From: an uncultured Elusimicrobiales bacterium
GTDB taxonomy: Bacteria > Elusimicrobiota > Elusimicrobia > Elusimicrobiales > Elusimicrobiaceae
Length of the DNA: 46,246 nucleotides
Direction of reading: 5' to 3'
NCBI GenBank assembly: GCA_944325225.1
Contig: CALUZQ010000011.1
Location: 1 to 46,246 of the forward strand
Numbering within the stretch: the stretch's first letter is position 1; each line of letters starts with the position of its first letter. This document shows positions 16,250 to 24,210 of this stretch, piece by piece. The notes below the pieces were generated by a model, which searched no databases, had not been told where the DNA came from, and saw nothing but the letters and a program-made list of their open reading frames with translations. Made by a program: the position numbers and the translations under genes.

Positions 16250-16955
16250 CTTGGGGCTGATTGCGGCCTTTGTGTTGGTTTTTTTGGCGGGGATCGTGTC
16301 TATCCGCGTGTGGGACGCTGTTCGCGCGAACGCGGCTTCGCAGCCGATGGAAGAAATGCCGGGCAGTGACTCGCTTTTAATTGTAAATATGGACGAAGCC
16401 GCCGAGCCCGAAGGGGTAGTGGCGGTGGCTGAACCCCAGTATATAGATGATTCGCAATTGCCTTCCCAGCTTTCTAAAATCAAAGTGCAGGGGCTGGACC
16501 GGGTTATTTCCCGCAGCGGATCGTCCATTGATGCCCCGGAGCAGGACGGGGAAGAGAGCCCGGTGATGTTGGGGAATGTGGATCGTACGGCCGTGCCCTC
16601 GGCTACAGCTCCGGTCGCGGTGGATCCGTCCGCACAGGACAGTAAAATTTCTATGATAGAAGCCCCGGCGCAGGTTCGGGTGATTAAGTCGCTAGAAGAA
16701 TATAAAAAATTTAAACGCACCGCCCGCGGCAAATATCCGGAGGCGGATTTCTCCAAAGATTATGTCGTGGTGATGGAGTCGGTCAGCAATTTGCCGGATA
16801 AAGTGTTTGAAATACAAGATGTGCAGGAAGATAATGGCAAAATGGTGGTCATTTACCGGGTGAATATCTTTGGATTGGACCAAAAAACCAATACCCACAG
16901 CGCCGTACGCATTGATAAACGCGATTTGCCGGTGGAACTTAAACAAGTGCTTTAA
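16236..16955 (+). CDS. Membrane-anchored protein with PrcB-like C-terminal domain (tentative)
   Basis: This is a 239-aa protein with a single N-terminal membrane anchor (residues 6-26), a Glu/Asp/Pro/Ala-rich linker of about 115 residues, and a compact C-terminal domain (about 150-239). The pattern DFSKDYVVVMESVSNLPDKVFEI... in that domain recalls the PrcB C-terminal fold, which is only a weak pattern match. I chose the ATG at 16236, which overlaps queF by 14 nt. An upstream in-frame start would add implausible sequence. It is the last gene of the ileS operon, followed by a strong terminator. Function is unknown. Confidence 0.7.
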   Translation: MKKNNLGLIAAFVLVFLAGIVSIRVWDAVRANAASQPMEEMPGSDSLLIVNMDEAAEPEGVVAVAEPQYIDDSQLPSQLSKIKVQGLDRVISRSGSSIDAPEQDGEESPVMLGNVDRTAVPSATAPVAVDPSAQDSKISMIEAPAQVRVIKSLEEYKKFKRTARGKYPEADFSKDYVVVMESVSNLPDKVFEIQDVQEDNGKMVVIYRVNIFGLDQKTNTHSAVRIDKRDLPVELKQVL

Positions 16956-16974
16956 GGATATCTTAATTTCCTCT

Positions 16975-17003
16975 AAATCCCCGCTCACCGGCGGGGATTT
17001 TTT
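16975..17003 (+). terminator. Terminator of the ileS-lspA-...-queF operon
   Basis: AAATCCCCGC, a short loop and GGCGGGGATTT are followed by a T-run. Confidence 0.9.
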
Positions 17004-17054
17004 TGGTGCAGTGGAAATTTTAAGAAAGCAAGAATAGGGAAAGGGTAATGTGCA

Positions 17055-17078
17055 AAAAGCCCGCCATTGGCGGGCTTG
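17055..17078 (-). terminator. Terminator of the HU gene
   Basis: On the minus strand AAGCCCGCC pairs with GGCGGGCTT, followed by TTT. Confidence 0.85.
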
Positions 17079-17091
17079 ATAGAGAGAACGG

Positions 17092-17355
17092 CTATTTCTT
17101 TAAAATGTTCTCCGACGGTTTAAAACGCACTTTCTGCTTGGAAGGCACTTGTACCTTGGCGCCGGTTTTCGGATTGCGGCGCGTAACGGGCCGGGCCGTT
17201 TTTAAGTGAAACGAACCAAAATTGCTGATAACCACCTTCCCGTCGCGTTTCAGCCCGTGTTTAATGATTTCAAATACTTTATCTACCGACATTTTGGCTT
17301 GTTTTTTATCCAATACATGCCGGGTTAAATGGCGGATTACATCGTCCTTATTCAT
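17092..17355 (-). CDS. HU/IHF-family DNA-binding protein
   Basis: Small basic nucleoid protein that bends DNA as a dimer. The 87-aa length is typical. The family signature is visible as GSFHLKTARPVTRRNPKTG, followed by the DNA-intercalating arm and the closing KVRFKPSENI. The core GF/NFGSF turn is present. AAGGAAA lies upstream of the ATG at 17355. The gene is flanked by its own terminator and transcribed alone. Confidence 0.95.
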   Translation of the reverse strand: MNKDDVIRHLTRHVLDKKQAKMSVDKVFEIIKHGLKRDGKVVISNFGSFHLKTARPVTRRNPKTGAKVQVPSKQKVRFKPSENILKK

Positions 17356-17414
17356 AGCATTTCCTTAGGGCGCTTTTCGGCAATTACACAGTGGAAAAGA
17401 CGCCGATGATTAAA

Positions 17415-18419
17415 TTATTTATTCCCTCGGTTGGTAAAACCCATGGCGTGCAGCAATACCCAGGGTTTTTTGCCTTGGCAGACCAGCTGCCAAATGGCAT
17501 CTACAATAGGGGTTTTTAAATTGTTTTTTCGGGCAATATCATACACGCTTTGCACCGAATTGACGCCTTCGGCGATAGTGCCCACTTCTTTTTGGGCTTC
17601 TTCCAGCGACAGGCCGGACCCTAACTTTTCACCTAGCCGGCGGTTGCGGGAAATGGCCGACATACCGGTTAAAATAGCATCGCCGAAGCCGGCTAAACTG
17701 TACACCGTGCCGGATTGACCCCCTTGGCTGACGATGATATCATTCATTTCCTGCATGGCCTGGGTGATGAGCGCGGCTTTGGAGTTGGCTCCGTCGCCGA
17801 TTCCGTCAATTACGCCGCAGCCGATGGCCAGCACATTTTTGATGCCGCCGCCGTATTCTACACCGCGTCGGTCGGAGGAAGGCACCACAATAATCGGATC
17901 CCCGCTCATAACCTCGCGGATTTCGTCCACCAAGGCCGGATCTTTGCCGGCCAGCATAATTTTAGTGGGTACATTTTGCGCTACTTCCAGAGCAAAACTG
18001 GGGCCCGAAAAAGCCAGGGTTTTATCTTTTAACTGCGGGATTTCTTCTTCTATTAATTCGCAGATAGTTTTGAAGGTTTTGTCCTCAATGCCTTTGGAGG
18101 CGCTGATGACCGGAACGGCCCGTCCGTTTAAAAGAGGTTTAAGCTGTTCCCGGCAGAAGGTGCGTATGGCTTTAGATGAAATGACAAAGATGATTAAATC
18201 CGTATCTTTCACGGCTTCTTCCACACTGCCGGTCAGCCGGATATTGTCGTGAATTTTAAAATTGGGGATATTGGGGTGCCGCCCAATGGTTTTAAGCACA
18301 TTTAATAACTGTTCGTTGTATTCCCACAGCGAAACGGCATATCCTTTTTTAGCCAAATGCTGGGCAATTACGCTGCCCCAAATCCCTGCGCCAAAAACGG
18401 TAATTTTATTTATGTTCAT
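17415..18419 (-). CDS. gpsA: Glycerol-3-phosphate dehydrogenase [NAD(P)+]
   Basis: Reduces dihydroxyacetone phosphate to sn-glycerol 3-phosphate for phospholipid synthesis. The protein is 334 aa from the ATG at 18419. It begins with the Rossmann motif GAGIWGSVIA and has the substrate-domain signature EYGGGIKNVLAIGCG with the active-site Lys, followed by GDGANSKAALI. A longer frame begins 10 codons upstream but would extend further into plsY, so I prefer the MNINKITVFGAG start. The gene overlaps the plsY 3' end by 14 nt. PlsY uses the product of this enzyme as acyl acceptor, so the pair forms one pathway module. Confidence 0.95.
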   Translation of the reverse strand: MNINKITVFGAGIWGSVIAQHLAKKGYAVSLWEYNEQLLNVLKTIGRHPNIPNFKIHDNIRLTGSVEEAVKDTDLIIFVISSKAIRTFCREQLKPLLNGRAVPVISASKGIEDKTFKTICELIEEEIPQLKDKTLAFSGPSFALEVAQNVPTKIMLAGKDPALVDEIREVMSGDPIIVVPSSDRRGVEYGGGIKNVLAIGCGVIDGIGDGANSKAALITQAMQEMNDIIVSQGGQSGTVYSLAGFGDAILTGMSAISRNRRLGEKLGSGLSLEEAQKEVGTIAEGVNSVQSVYDIARKNNLKTPIVDAIWQLVCQGKKPWVLLHAMGFTNRGNK

Positions 18420-19035
18420 TTTCTTTTCTCTTTTTAGCGCCGTCTTCAAATTTAAGTTCTTTTTGGGCTAATAAGCGTTTGATATTGGGAACATGCTTAT
18501 AAATCACCAAAGCGCCTACCGCCGTAACCATTAAATTAACCGACAGTGGGTGCTTGCCGATAAAAAAACTGGCTATTGGCAGCACCACACACGCACAGAT
18601 AGAACCAATGGAAATGCGCCCCCACAAGGCCACGCACACCACAAACGACGCAAAGGCAATGGCGGTGGGAATCGGCAAGATGGCGGCAAATACGCCGGCG
18701 GAAGTGGCTACGCCCTTGCCGCCGCGGAATTTGAGGTAAATGGTCCACATATGGCCCAAAATGGCGATAACTCCGCACGCAATAGCCACCCAGTAATTAT
18801 CCGGGCAGTAGTGGCGGGCCAAACAAACCGGGATAAACCCTTTCAGCCCGTCTATTAAGAAAGTGGAAATCCCCGCCCATTTGCCTACGGTGCGGTACAC
18901 ATTGGCCGCGCCGGGGTTGCCGGAGCCGTGTTCGCGGATATCAATCCCCATCACGCGTTTGGCAATTAAGTAGCCAGTCGGGACGGACCCGAGTAAATAA
19001 CTAAATAAAACGAGAATGGTAACGGTCGTAATCAT
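18406..19035 (-). CDS. plsY: Acyl-phosphate:glycerol-3-phosphate acyltransferase
   Basis: Integral membrane enzyme that makes lysophosphatidic acid from acyl-phosphate and glycerol 3-phosphate. It has about five membrane segments. The three PlsY motifs are present as GSGNPGAANVYR, KGFIPV and GHMWTIYLKFRGGKGVAT. I chose the ATG at 19035 (209 aa). The open frame extends upstream, but a TATAAT (19048-19043) lies exactly 7 nt before this ATG, so longer starts would fall on or before the promoter. The C-terminus is basic and overlaps gpsA. Confidence 0.93.
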   Translation of the reverse strand: MITTVTILVLFSYLLGSVPTGYLIAKRVMGIDIREHGSGNPGAANVYRTVGKWAGISTFLIDGLKGFIPVCLARHYCPDNYWVAIACGVIAILGHMWTIYLKFRGGKGVATSAGVFAAILPIPTAIAFASFVVCVALWGRISIGSICACVVLPIASFFIGKHPLSVNLMVTAVGALVIYKHVPNIKRLLAQKELKFEDGAKKRKENEHK

Positions 19036-19042
19036 ATATTTC

Positions 19043-19048
19043 ATTATA
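19043..19048 (-). promoter_or_regulatory. -10 of plsY-gpsA, leaderless arrangement
   Basis: A minus-strand TATAAT followed by 7 nt (GAAATAT) and the ATG at 19035. No Shine-Dalgarno sequence is present. Confidence 0.5.
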
Positions 19049-19114
19049 TTAAATTTAAACGAACAGGAAAGCCCGTATCTGGCAGAAAGCGTGGAATTTT
19101 CGGGTTTTTTTATA

Positions 19115-19120
19115 TACACT
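19115..19120 (+). promoter_or_regulatory. -10 of the secreted protease gene, near-leaderless
   Basis: TACACT, then 8 nt of A/T, then the ATG at 19129, with no ribosome-binding site. Confidence 0.4.
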
Positions 19121-19128
19121 ATTTTTAT

Positions 19129-20118
19129 ATGAGAACATGCTTGATGGTTATTTTAGGGGTATTGGGTTTTTCTCCTCTCTGGGCGGTGGAGCGGGAGCCC
19201 GTGCCGGTAAATGAGAATGCTTTTTTAATCCAAAAAGAAATTGCCGTCTGGCCTACGGATCAAACTTTCAACAGCCAGGTGCCGGTGTATAACTGCCAAG
19301 CCGTACGCCTGCATGAAAATTGGTTTTTAACTTCGGCGCATTGTGTGTATTCGGCCTGCGTAGCCCGGCCGTGTACAGTGGAAATTACCTTGGCGGAATC
19401 TCCCGATTTGTTGGCCCGGGTGCGGGTAAAGCACAGCACGGTTTCGCCCAGCGTGTATATTTACCGGGGGTTTTTCCCGGGGCAGAACCGCATTAGCGGC
19501 ATGGATGCGGCGTTGATTCGGTTTGTTCCTCAAAAGGCCGAGTTTTCTTATGTCAATTTAGCGGACGGGACACCTCTTTCCCCGGAGGAATTTGAAAAAA
19601 AACTTCGTTTTGACACCGAAGCCCAGCTTCAATTAAATGCCAAAGGCGCGCGGCTGCTGAATGTGTCCGGCATTTCCACGGCCAAGCTAAAGCCGCAGAT
19701 TGTCGTACCGAAAACGACGGCGGGGGTTATTTCGTATTTGCCGGGCAATTCGCCGGAAGTGTATTTTGTAGAAGAATTGCAGCATTTTATAGCCCCTGGA
19801 TTTGGGGTGCGGCAAGGTAATTCCGGCGGCGGCGTATTTACGCGGTCGGGTGATTTGGTGGGATTGGTTTCCTCGCTTCTATACGCGCAGGACGGCAGCG
19901 CCTCTTTTCACGATGCCGAGGGGAAAACCGTGCTGACGCTTAAAAATGCCGATGATTTCTTCTTCTTTACCGGGTTTAACGGAGCTACGATGAATTTTAT
20001 TCGCAACAAAGTGCCGAATTTACGCACGGTAAGCGTGCTGCCGGAGTATGCGACCCCGTCCAAAAAAAAGTTTGAGAGCATTGTGAAAGCGGAACAGGCC
20101 GCTTCAATGCGATTTTAA
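19129..20118 (+). CDS. Secreted trypsin-like (S1-fold) serine protease
   Basis: Predicted extracytoplasmic protease with a signal peptide ending near residue 19 (SPLWA). The catalytic triad is visible as H71 in TSAHC, D126 in MDAALIR and S232 in GNSGGG. The last replaces the usual GDSGGP but keeps the oxyanion-hole Gly. Cys residues near the His (the C-VARP-C segment) suggest a disulfide. The total of 329 aa includes a C-terminal extension of about 60 residues with no recognised domain. The 3' end overlaps the converging hflX gene by 15 nt. It could equally be a degradative or regulatory protease. Confidence 0.83.
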   Translation: MRTCLMVILGVLGFSPLWAVEREPVPVNENAFLIQKEIAVWPTDQTFNSQVPVYNCQAVRLHENWFLTSAHCVYSACVARPCTVEITLAESPDLLARVRVKHSTVSPSVYIYRGFFPGQNRISGMDAALIRFVPQKAEFSYVNLADGTPLSPEEFEKKLRFDTEAQLQLNAKGARLLNVSGISTAKLKPQIVVPKTTAGVISYLPGNSPEVYFVEELQHFIAPGFGVRQGNSGGGVFTRSGDLVGLVSSLLYAQDGSASFHDAEGKTVLTLKNADDFFFFTGFNGATMNFIRNKVPNLRTVSVLPEYATPSKKKFESIVKAEQAASMRF

Positions 20119-21348
20119 TAATTTTTGTAAGCCAGCAAAATTACCGTCCGTGGCCATAAGCGTCAGTTCCAGGCCGCCGGACGGTTTTTCTTTGCGGCCG
20201 GTAACCAGGGCTTTTTCGTAGATGGTTCCTAACAAGTGGAAAGCGTGGGGCGGCAGGTAGAGGCGGTGCAGCTTCCAGCGGCGGGCGACGGCTTCTTCCA
20301 CTTGTTCCAGCAGGCGGGGAAGGCCTTTTCCGGTTTGGGCGCTGATGAGTAAGGCCTGCGGATTTTGGTCTTGCAGCAGGGCGCGGCGGGCAGGGGAAAT
20401 TAAGTCCGTCTTATTCAATACTTCCAGAATCGGGGTTTGCCGGATACCCAACTCCGTTAGAATCCGAAGGACGGTGGAGGCCTGTTCGGCGCGGTGCGGG
20501 GAAGAGCCATCTTGCACATGCAAAATGACATCGGCAAAAGTGGTTTCTTCCAGCGTGGCGCGAAAGGAACTTACTAAACTGTGCGGCAGTTTTTGGATAA
20601 AACCCACTGTGTCCGTAAACAGCATTTCTCCGCCAGCGGGCATATGTACGCGGCGGGTGGTAGGGTCCAGCGTGGCGAAAAGTTTATCGTCCGCATAGAC
20701 GGCGTTTTGCCGGGTTAGTGCATTTAAAAGCGTGCTTTTGCCGGCATTGGTATAGCCCACAATGGCAATTTGCGGCAGCGGTATTTGGCCGCGCCGCTGG
20801 CGGCGCAGCGCGCGTTCTTTTTTTACCTGTTCTATTTCTTTTTCTAATTTGCTGATACGCAGCCGCAGGCGGCGTTTGTCATATTCCAGCTTCGTTTCGC
20901 CCGGGCCGCGCAGGCCGATGCCTCCTTTTTGCTGCATGAGGGCCGTTCCCTGGCCGCCCAAGCGCGGCAATAAGTATTTAAGCTGGGCCAGTTCTACTTG
21001 CAGCTTGCCTTCTTGGGTGCGGGCGCGCTGGGCAAAAATATCTAAAATCAGCCGGGTGCGGTCTATCACTTTAGCGGGAATGACTTTTTCTAAGTTTTTT
21101 TGTTGGGCGGGAGAAATTTCCTCATCAAAGATAACGGTTTGTGCTCGCAGCAGGCGCGTTTCTTGAGCAATTTCTTCGGCTTTGCCTCTGCCTAACAGCG
21201 TGGCCGGGTGAAACGCATTTACCCGCACCCGCACCGTCTGCACAACTTCCGCCCCGGCTGTGTGAGCCAGCCGGTGCAATTCGGAGAGGGTTTCCTCGTT
21301 GGCAGATTCTGTTTTTAGGCAGACGCTGACTAAAATAACGCGTTCCAT
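20104..21348 (-). CDS. hflX: GTPase HflX
   Basis: Ribosome-associated GTPase that splits stalled or hibernating 70S ribosomes. The 414-aa protein has the HflX N-terminal domain, a coiled Arg/Lys-rich linker (KLEKEIEQVKKERALRRQR) and a GTP-binding domain with P-loop GYTNAGKST, switch II DTVGFIQKLP and the NKTD specificity motif. The gene lies 12 nt downstream of miaA, the same order as the E. coli miaA-hfq-hflX cluster but without hfq. TAAAAT lies 6 nt before the ATG, so an internal leaderless transcript is possible. Confidence 0.95.
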   Translation of the reverse strand: MERVILVSVCLKTESANEETLSELHRLAHTAGAEVVQTVRVRVNAFHPATLLGRGKAEEIAQETRLLRAQTVIFDEEISPAQQKNLEKVIPAKVIDRTRLILDIFAQRARTQEGKLQVELAQLKYLLPRLGGQGTALMQQKGGIGLRGPGETKLEYDKRRLRLRISKLEKEIEQVKKERALRRQRRGQIPLPQIAIVGYTNAGKSTLLNALTRQNAVYADDKLFATLDPTTRRVHMPAGGEMLFTDTVGFIQKLPHSLVSSFRATLEETTFADVILHVQDGSSPHRAEQASTVLRILTELGIRQTPILEVLNKTDLISPARRALLQDQNPQALLISAQTGKGLPRLLEQVEEAVARRWKLHRLYLPPHAFHLLGTIYEKALVTGRKEKPSGGLELTLMATDGNFAGLQKLLKSH

Positions 21349-21360
21349 AGATTTATTTTA

Positions 21361-22305
21361 TTAAAGTTTTTCGGACGCAAATTTTAAAATTTTGGAAACC
21401 AATTGCGCTAAATTCCAATCGGCGGGTTGTTTTAATTCCAGCCGGAGCGCCTGGGGGTAGCGATTGAACCAGGTGCGCTGGCGTTTGGCGTATTGCCGGG
21501 TTAAAAGGGCAATTTGTTCCACGGCTTGCCGGGCGGAGATATGGCCGCTTAAGTATTGTACGGCCTGCGGATAGCCCAAACTTTTTAAAGCGGGAATATC
21601 GGCACAGAATCCTTCCTTTAGCAACAAGTTGGTTTCGGCGCACATGGGGTCAAAAATAGCGCGGGTGCGTTGTTCTATGCGTTGGTTTAGGGCGTCCTTA
21701 TCCCAATCCAGATATACCCAGGCCGATTGGCTGGGATCGGGCTGTTTAAAGAACCGGCCGCTTTTAAGTGTACTGGCCGGTTTCCCCGTTAATAAATAGA
21801 GTTCCAGGGCGCGCATGGTGCGCTGCACATTCCCCGCTGGAATAGCGGCGGCGGAAGCCGGGTCTTTAGCGGCCAATTCGGCGTGGAGCCCTTCTTTGCC
21901 GCTTTGCGCCAACAGGGCCGATAGCCGGGCCCGGGTTTGGGGGGTGGAAGGGGGCAACTCGTCCATTCCCACAAAAAACGCGTGCAAATACATACCTGTT
22001 CCACCGGCAAAAATTAACTGTCTGCCGGGATTTTTTACCGCTATTTCGTGGGCATATTGGCGGAACGCCCCCGCGTTGAAAGTTTCGGTAACGGGCAGAA
22101 AATCTACGAGATAATAAGGGATATCTTCCACGAAGTAAATCTGTTCGCGCCAGCTGCCCTGCGGCTTGGCGGTGCCGGCCGTCAGCCGGGTATAAACTTG
22201 GCGGGAATCGGCGGAGATGATAAGCCCATTCGTCCGGCGGGCGAGTTCCAGCGCCAGTTCTGTTTTTCCCGAGGCGGTCGGCCCGCAGAGCACAATGGGT
22301 TTCAT
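21361..22305 (-). CDS. miaA: tRNA dimethylallyltransferase
   Basis: Adds a dimethylallyl group to A37 of tRNAs reading UNN codons. This is the first step before MiaB, which is encoded at 22927-24156. The 314-aa protein has the P-loop GPTASGKT at the N-terminus, the DSRQVY motif, a GGTGMYL motif and the C-terminal TRQYAKRQRTWF block. Start codon choice is firm, since the ATG at 22305 begins right at the conserved domain. TAGAAT lies 7 nt upstream with no Shine-Dalgarno sequence. Confidence 0.96.
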   Translation of the reverse strand: MKPIVLCGPTASGKTELALELARRTNGLIISADSRQVYTRLTAGTAKPQGSWREQIYFVEDIPYYLVDFLPVTETFNAGAFRQYAHEIAVKNPGRQLIFAGGTGMYLHAFFVGMDELPPSTPQTRARLSALLAQSGKEGLHAELAAKDPASAAAIPAGNVQRTMRALELYLLTGKPASTLKSGRFFKQPDPSQSAWVYLDWDKDALNQRIEQRTRAIFDPMCAETNLLLKEGFCADIPALKSLGYPQAVQYLSGHISARQAVEQIALLTRQYAKRQRTWFNRYPQALRLELKQPADWNLAQLVSKILKFASEKL

Positions 22306-22312
22306 AGGTTAT

Positions 22313-22318
22313 ATTCTA
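22313..22318 (-). promoter_or_regulatory. -10 of miaA-hflX, leaderless arrangement
   Basis: A minus-strand TAGAAT, then ATAACCT, then ATG. Confidence 0.5.
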
Positions 22319-22409
22319 GTAAATTTCGGGCTATGCGCTGGATATTGTTTGGCAGGGTGTCGTCTATTGAAAGGAGTATGGTAAACTTTTAAAGCTGGCT
22401 TAAAGAATA

Positions 22410-22440
22410 CCCCCGGGCTTTTAAAACCCGGGGGTTTTTA
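22410..22440. terminator. GC-rich terminator hairpin between pilZ and miaA
   Basis: CCCCCGGG and CCCGGGGG arms flank a 9-nt loop. The plus strand has a TTTTT tail, while the minus strand has only an interrupted T-tract. It probably ends the pgi-miaB-pilZ transcript, although it would work better on the plus strand, where no gene is seen. Confidence 0.65.
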
Positions 22441-22460
22441 TTTATTTGCGAAGGAGGTAA

Positions 22461-22925
22461 TTACTTCTTTTCAAAAAGTGTTTCGTCTTTTTGAATTTTA
22501 TTGCAGATTTTGTGGCATTTGCAGCCCGGCACACACACTTCGGGCAGTTTTAACAGAATACGGGTATCGCAGTCGTTAAAGTCGTCGGCCATTTCGCTGA
22601 TGACTTTCGCGTCCTTATCGGCCATTTTGATAAATTCAATACCAATGGTATAGACATTTTCGCGTTGTTTTACCCAGGCCAGTTTGGCTTCTACTTCCAT
22701 TTTATCCGTGCCGGGCAGCTGCAAGCTGATGGAAAAACGGTCCGCCAGCGGCGCCCCTAAAAAACTAATCATACGCATACCGGAGGCAGATAAATCGGCC
22801 AAGATCGCTACCAGGGAAGTTTCCTTGCCGTCTTGGGTTTTATAGTGCAGATTGACCGGTTCAATCAAATTGCTGATGACCGGCATACGCGGATGTCTGC
22901 GTTTTTCGGAAAAGTTTTTCGTCAT
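22461..22925 (-). CDS. PilZ-domain protein with C-terminal Cys cluster
   Basis: Likely c-di-GMP receptor. The PilZ motifs are RRHPR near the N-terminus and DLSASG about 35 residues later, the two parts of the ligand-binding site. The C-terminus carries four Cys in the pattern CxxxCxCxxxC (VCVPGCKCHKIC), which may bind metal. I chose the ATG at 22925, one base after the miaB stop, with GAGGGA upstream. An upstream in-frame TTG is less likely. At 154 aa, PilZ fills about residues 10-110. The gene is coupled to miaB, and its target is unknown. Confidence 0.85.
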   Translation of the reverse strand: MTKNFSEKRRHPRMPVISNLIEPVNLHYKTQDGKETSLVAILADLSASGMRMISFLGAPLADRFSISLQLPGTDKMEVEAKLAWVKQRENVYTIGIEFIKMADKDAKVISEMADDFNDCDTRILLKLPEVCVPGCKCHKICNKIQKDETLFEKK

Positions 22926-22926
22926 A

Positions 22927-24156
22927 TTAATCCCTCGCAAATAATAATGTTCCGTCGGCCCGTTCCACCGTCGTACGGACCAGCGAACCTACGGGGTGCG
23001 GCTGTTTCGTTTTCACCCAAAAATTTTCGGAAGAGCGGCCTTTGGTTTCCGTTTCCATAAGCACTTCCTGCACGGCTCCCACTTGCTTTTGGTAGGCCGC
23101 GTCGGAAAGTCCTCTCACTTTATTTAACAAAATATCAAGTCTTTCTGCTAGTACCTTTTCCGGCAGCAATTTCATCTGCGCGGCGGGGGTTCCCTGGCGG
23201 GGGGAGTATTTGTAGCAGTAGGCAATAAAAAATTGGGCTTCGTCCACCAGGGAAAGGGTTTGTTGAAAATCCGCTTCCGTTTCGGTGGGAAAACCGACGA
23301 TAATATCTGTGGAGATATTAAATCCACAAGATTTAAGCGTTTGGATTTTTTCTAAAAACAATTCCCGGGTGTAACCGCGTTTCATTTCTCGCAATACTTT
23401 GCTGGAACCGCTTTGCACCGGCAGGTGAACATGGCGGGCAATTTTGGGATTGGATTTTACCGCTTGGATAAATTGCGGCGTAAAGTAAATCGGGTGCGGG
23501 CTCGTAAAGCGCACGCGTTCTACGCCAGGCACCTCGCTGACGCGGTTGAGTAAATCGGCAAAAGAGACCGCTCCGTCCTGATACGCATTGACCGTTTGGC
23601 CTAAAAGCATAATCTCTTTGGCACCGGCTGCCGTTTTTCGGGCGGTTTCTTGCAAAATATCAGTTACGGACAGGCATTTGATGGGCCCCCGTACGCTGGG
23701 TACGATACAATAGGAGCAGGCAAAATTGCAGCCGCGCATAATGGTAACATAGCCGGTAAGCCCGGGCGCCGGCAGCGGGCCGGGTTCGCCCGATTTGCCA
23801 AAAAGGCCGCTTGCATCTAAGGTATCGGAAAATTTTTCAATGTTTTTAGCGCCGGACAGAATATCTAAAAACGGGTATTTTTTCTGTAGGGCCGGGCCTA
23901 AGCGTTGGGCAGCACAGCCCGTAAAGATAATCACACGCCCCGGTTTTTCTTTTTTCCAAGCGCCCAGCCGACCCAAAAAAGAAACCGCGCGGTGCTCGGC
24001 GTGGTCGCGTACGGTGCAGGTGTTAATCAGTACGGCGTCTGCTTCGTCTAATTGGTCGGTCAATACGGCTCCGCGCGCGGCCAAATGTGCAAACATTTCT
24101 TCCGAATCGGCCACATTCATCTGGCAGCCGTAGGTTTGGATAAATACTTTTTTCAT
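22927..24156 (-). CDS. miaB: tRNA-2-methylthio-N6-dimethylallyladenosine synthase
   Basis: Radical SAM enzyme that adds the 2-methylthio group to i6A37 made by MiaA. At 409 aa the domain order is UPF0004 (TYGCQMN, then the other two cluster Cys in CTV and GCAA), radical SAM (CNFACSYC) and a C-terminal TRAM region. The sequence TYGCQMNVADSE favours MiaB over RimO or MtaB. I chose the ATG at 24156. The longer frame adds five residues without support. It lies downstream of pgi behind a hairpin and is coupled to pilZ. Confidence 0.94.
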   Translation of the reverse strand: MKKVFIQTYGCQMNVADSEEMFAHLAARGAVLTDQLDEADAVLINTCTVRDHAEHRAVSFLGRLGAWKKEKPGRVIIFTGCAAQRLGPALQKKYPFLDILSGAKNIEKFSDTLDASGLFGKSGEPGPLPAPGLTGYVTIMRGCNFACSYCIVPSVRGPIKCLSVTDILQETARKTAAGAKEIMLLGQTVNAYQDGAVSFADLLNRVSEVPGVERVRFTSPHPIYFTPQFIQAVKSNPKIARHVHLPVQSGSSKVLREMKRGYTRELFLEKIQTLKSCGFNISTDIIVGFPTETEADFQQTLSLVDEAQFFIAYCYKYSPRQGTPAAQMKLLPEKVLAERLDILLNKVRGLSDAAYQKQVGAVQEVLMETETKGRSSENFWVKTKQPHPVGSLVRTTVERADGTLLFARD

Positions 24157-24171
24157 ACCGTTACAATGCAC

Positions 24172-24196
24172 AAGGCGGCCTTTGAAAGGCCGCCTT
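24172..24196 (-). terminator. Hairpin between pgi and miaB
   Basis: AAGGCGGCC and GGCCGCCTT arms around a 7-nt loop. The T-tract after it is poor, so it may attenuate or stabilise the pgi message rather than end it fully. Confidence 0.5.
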
Positions 24197-24210
24197 GGAG
24201 TGCGAATGCG

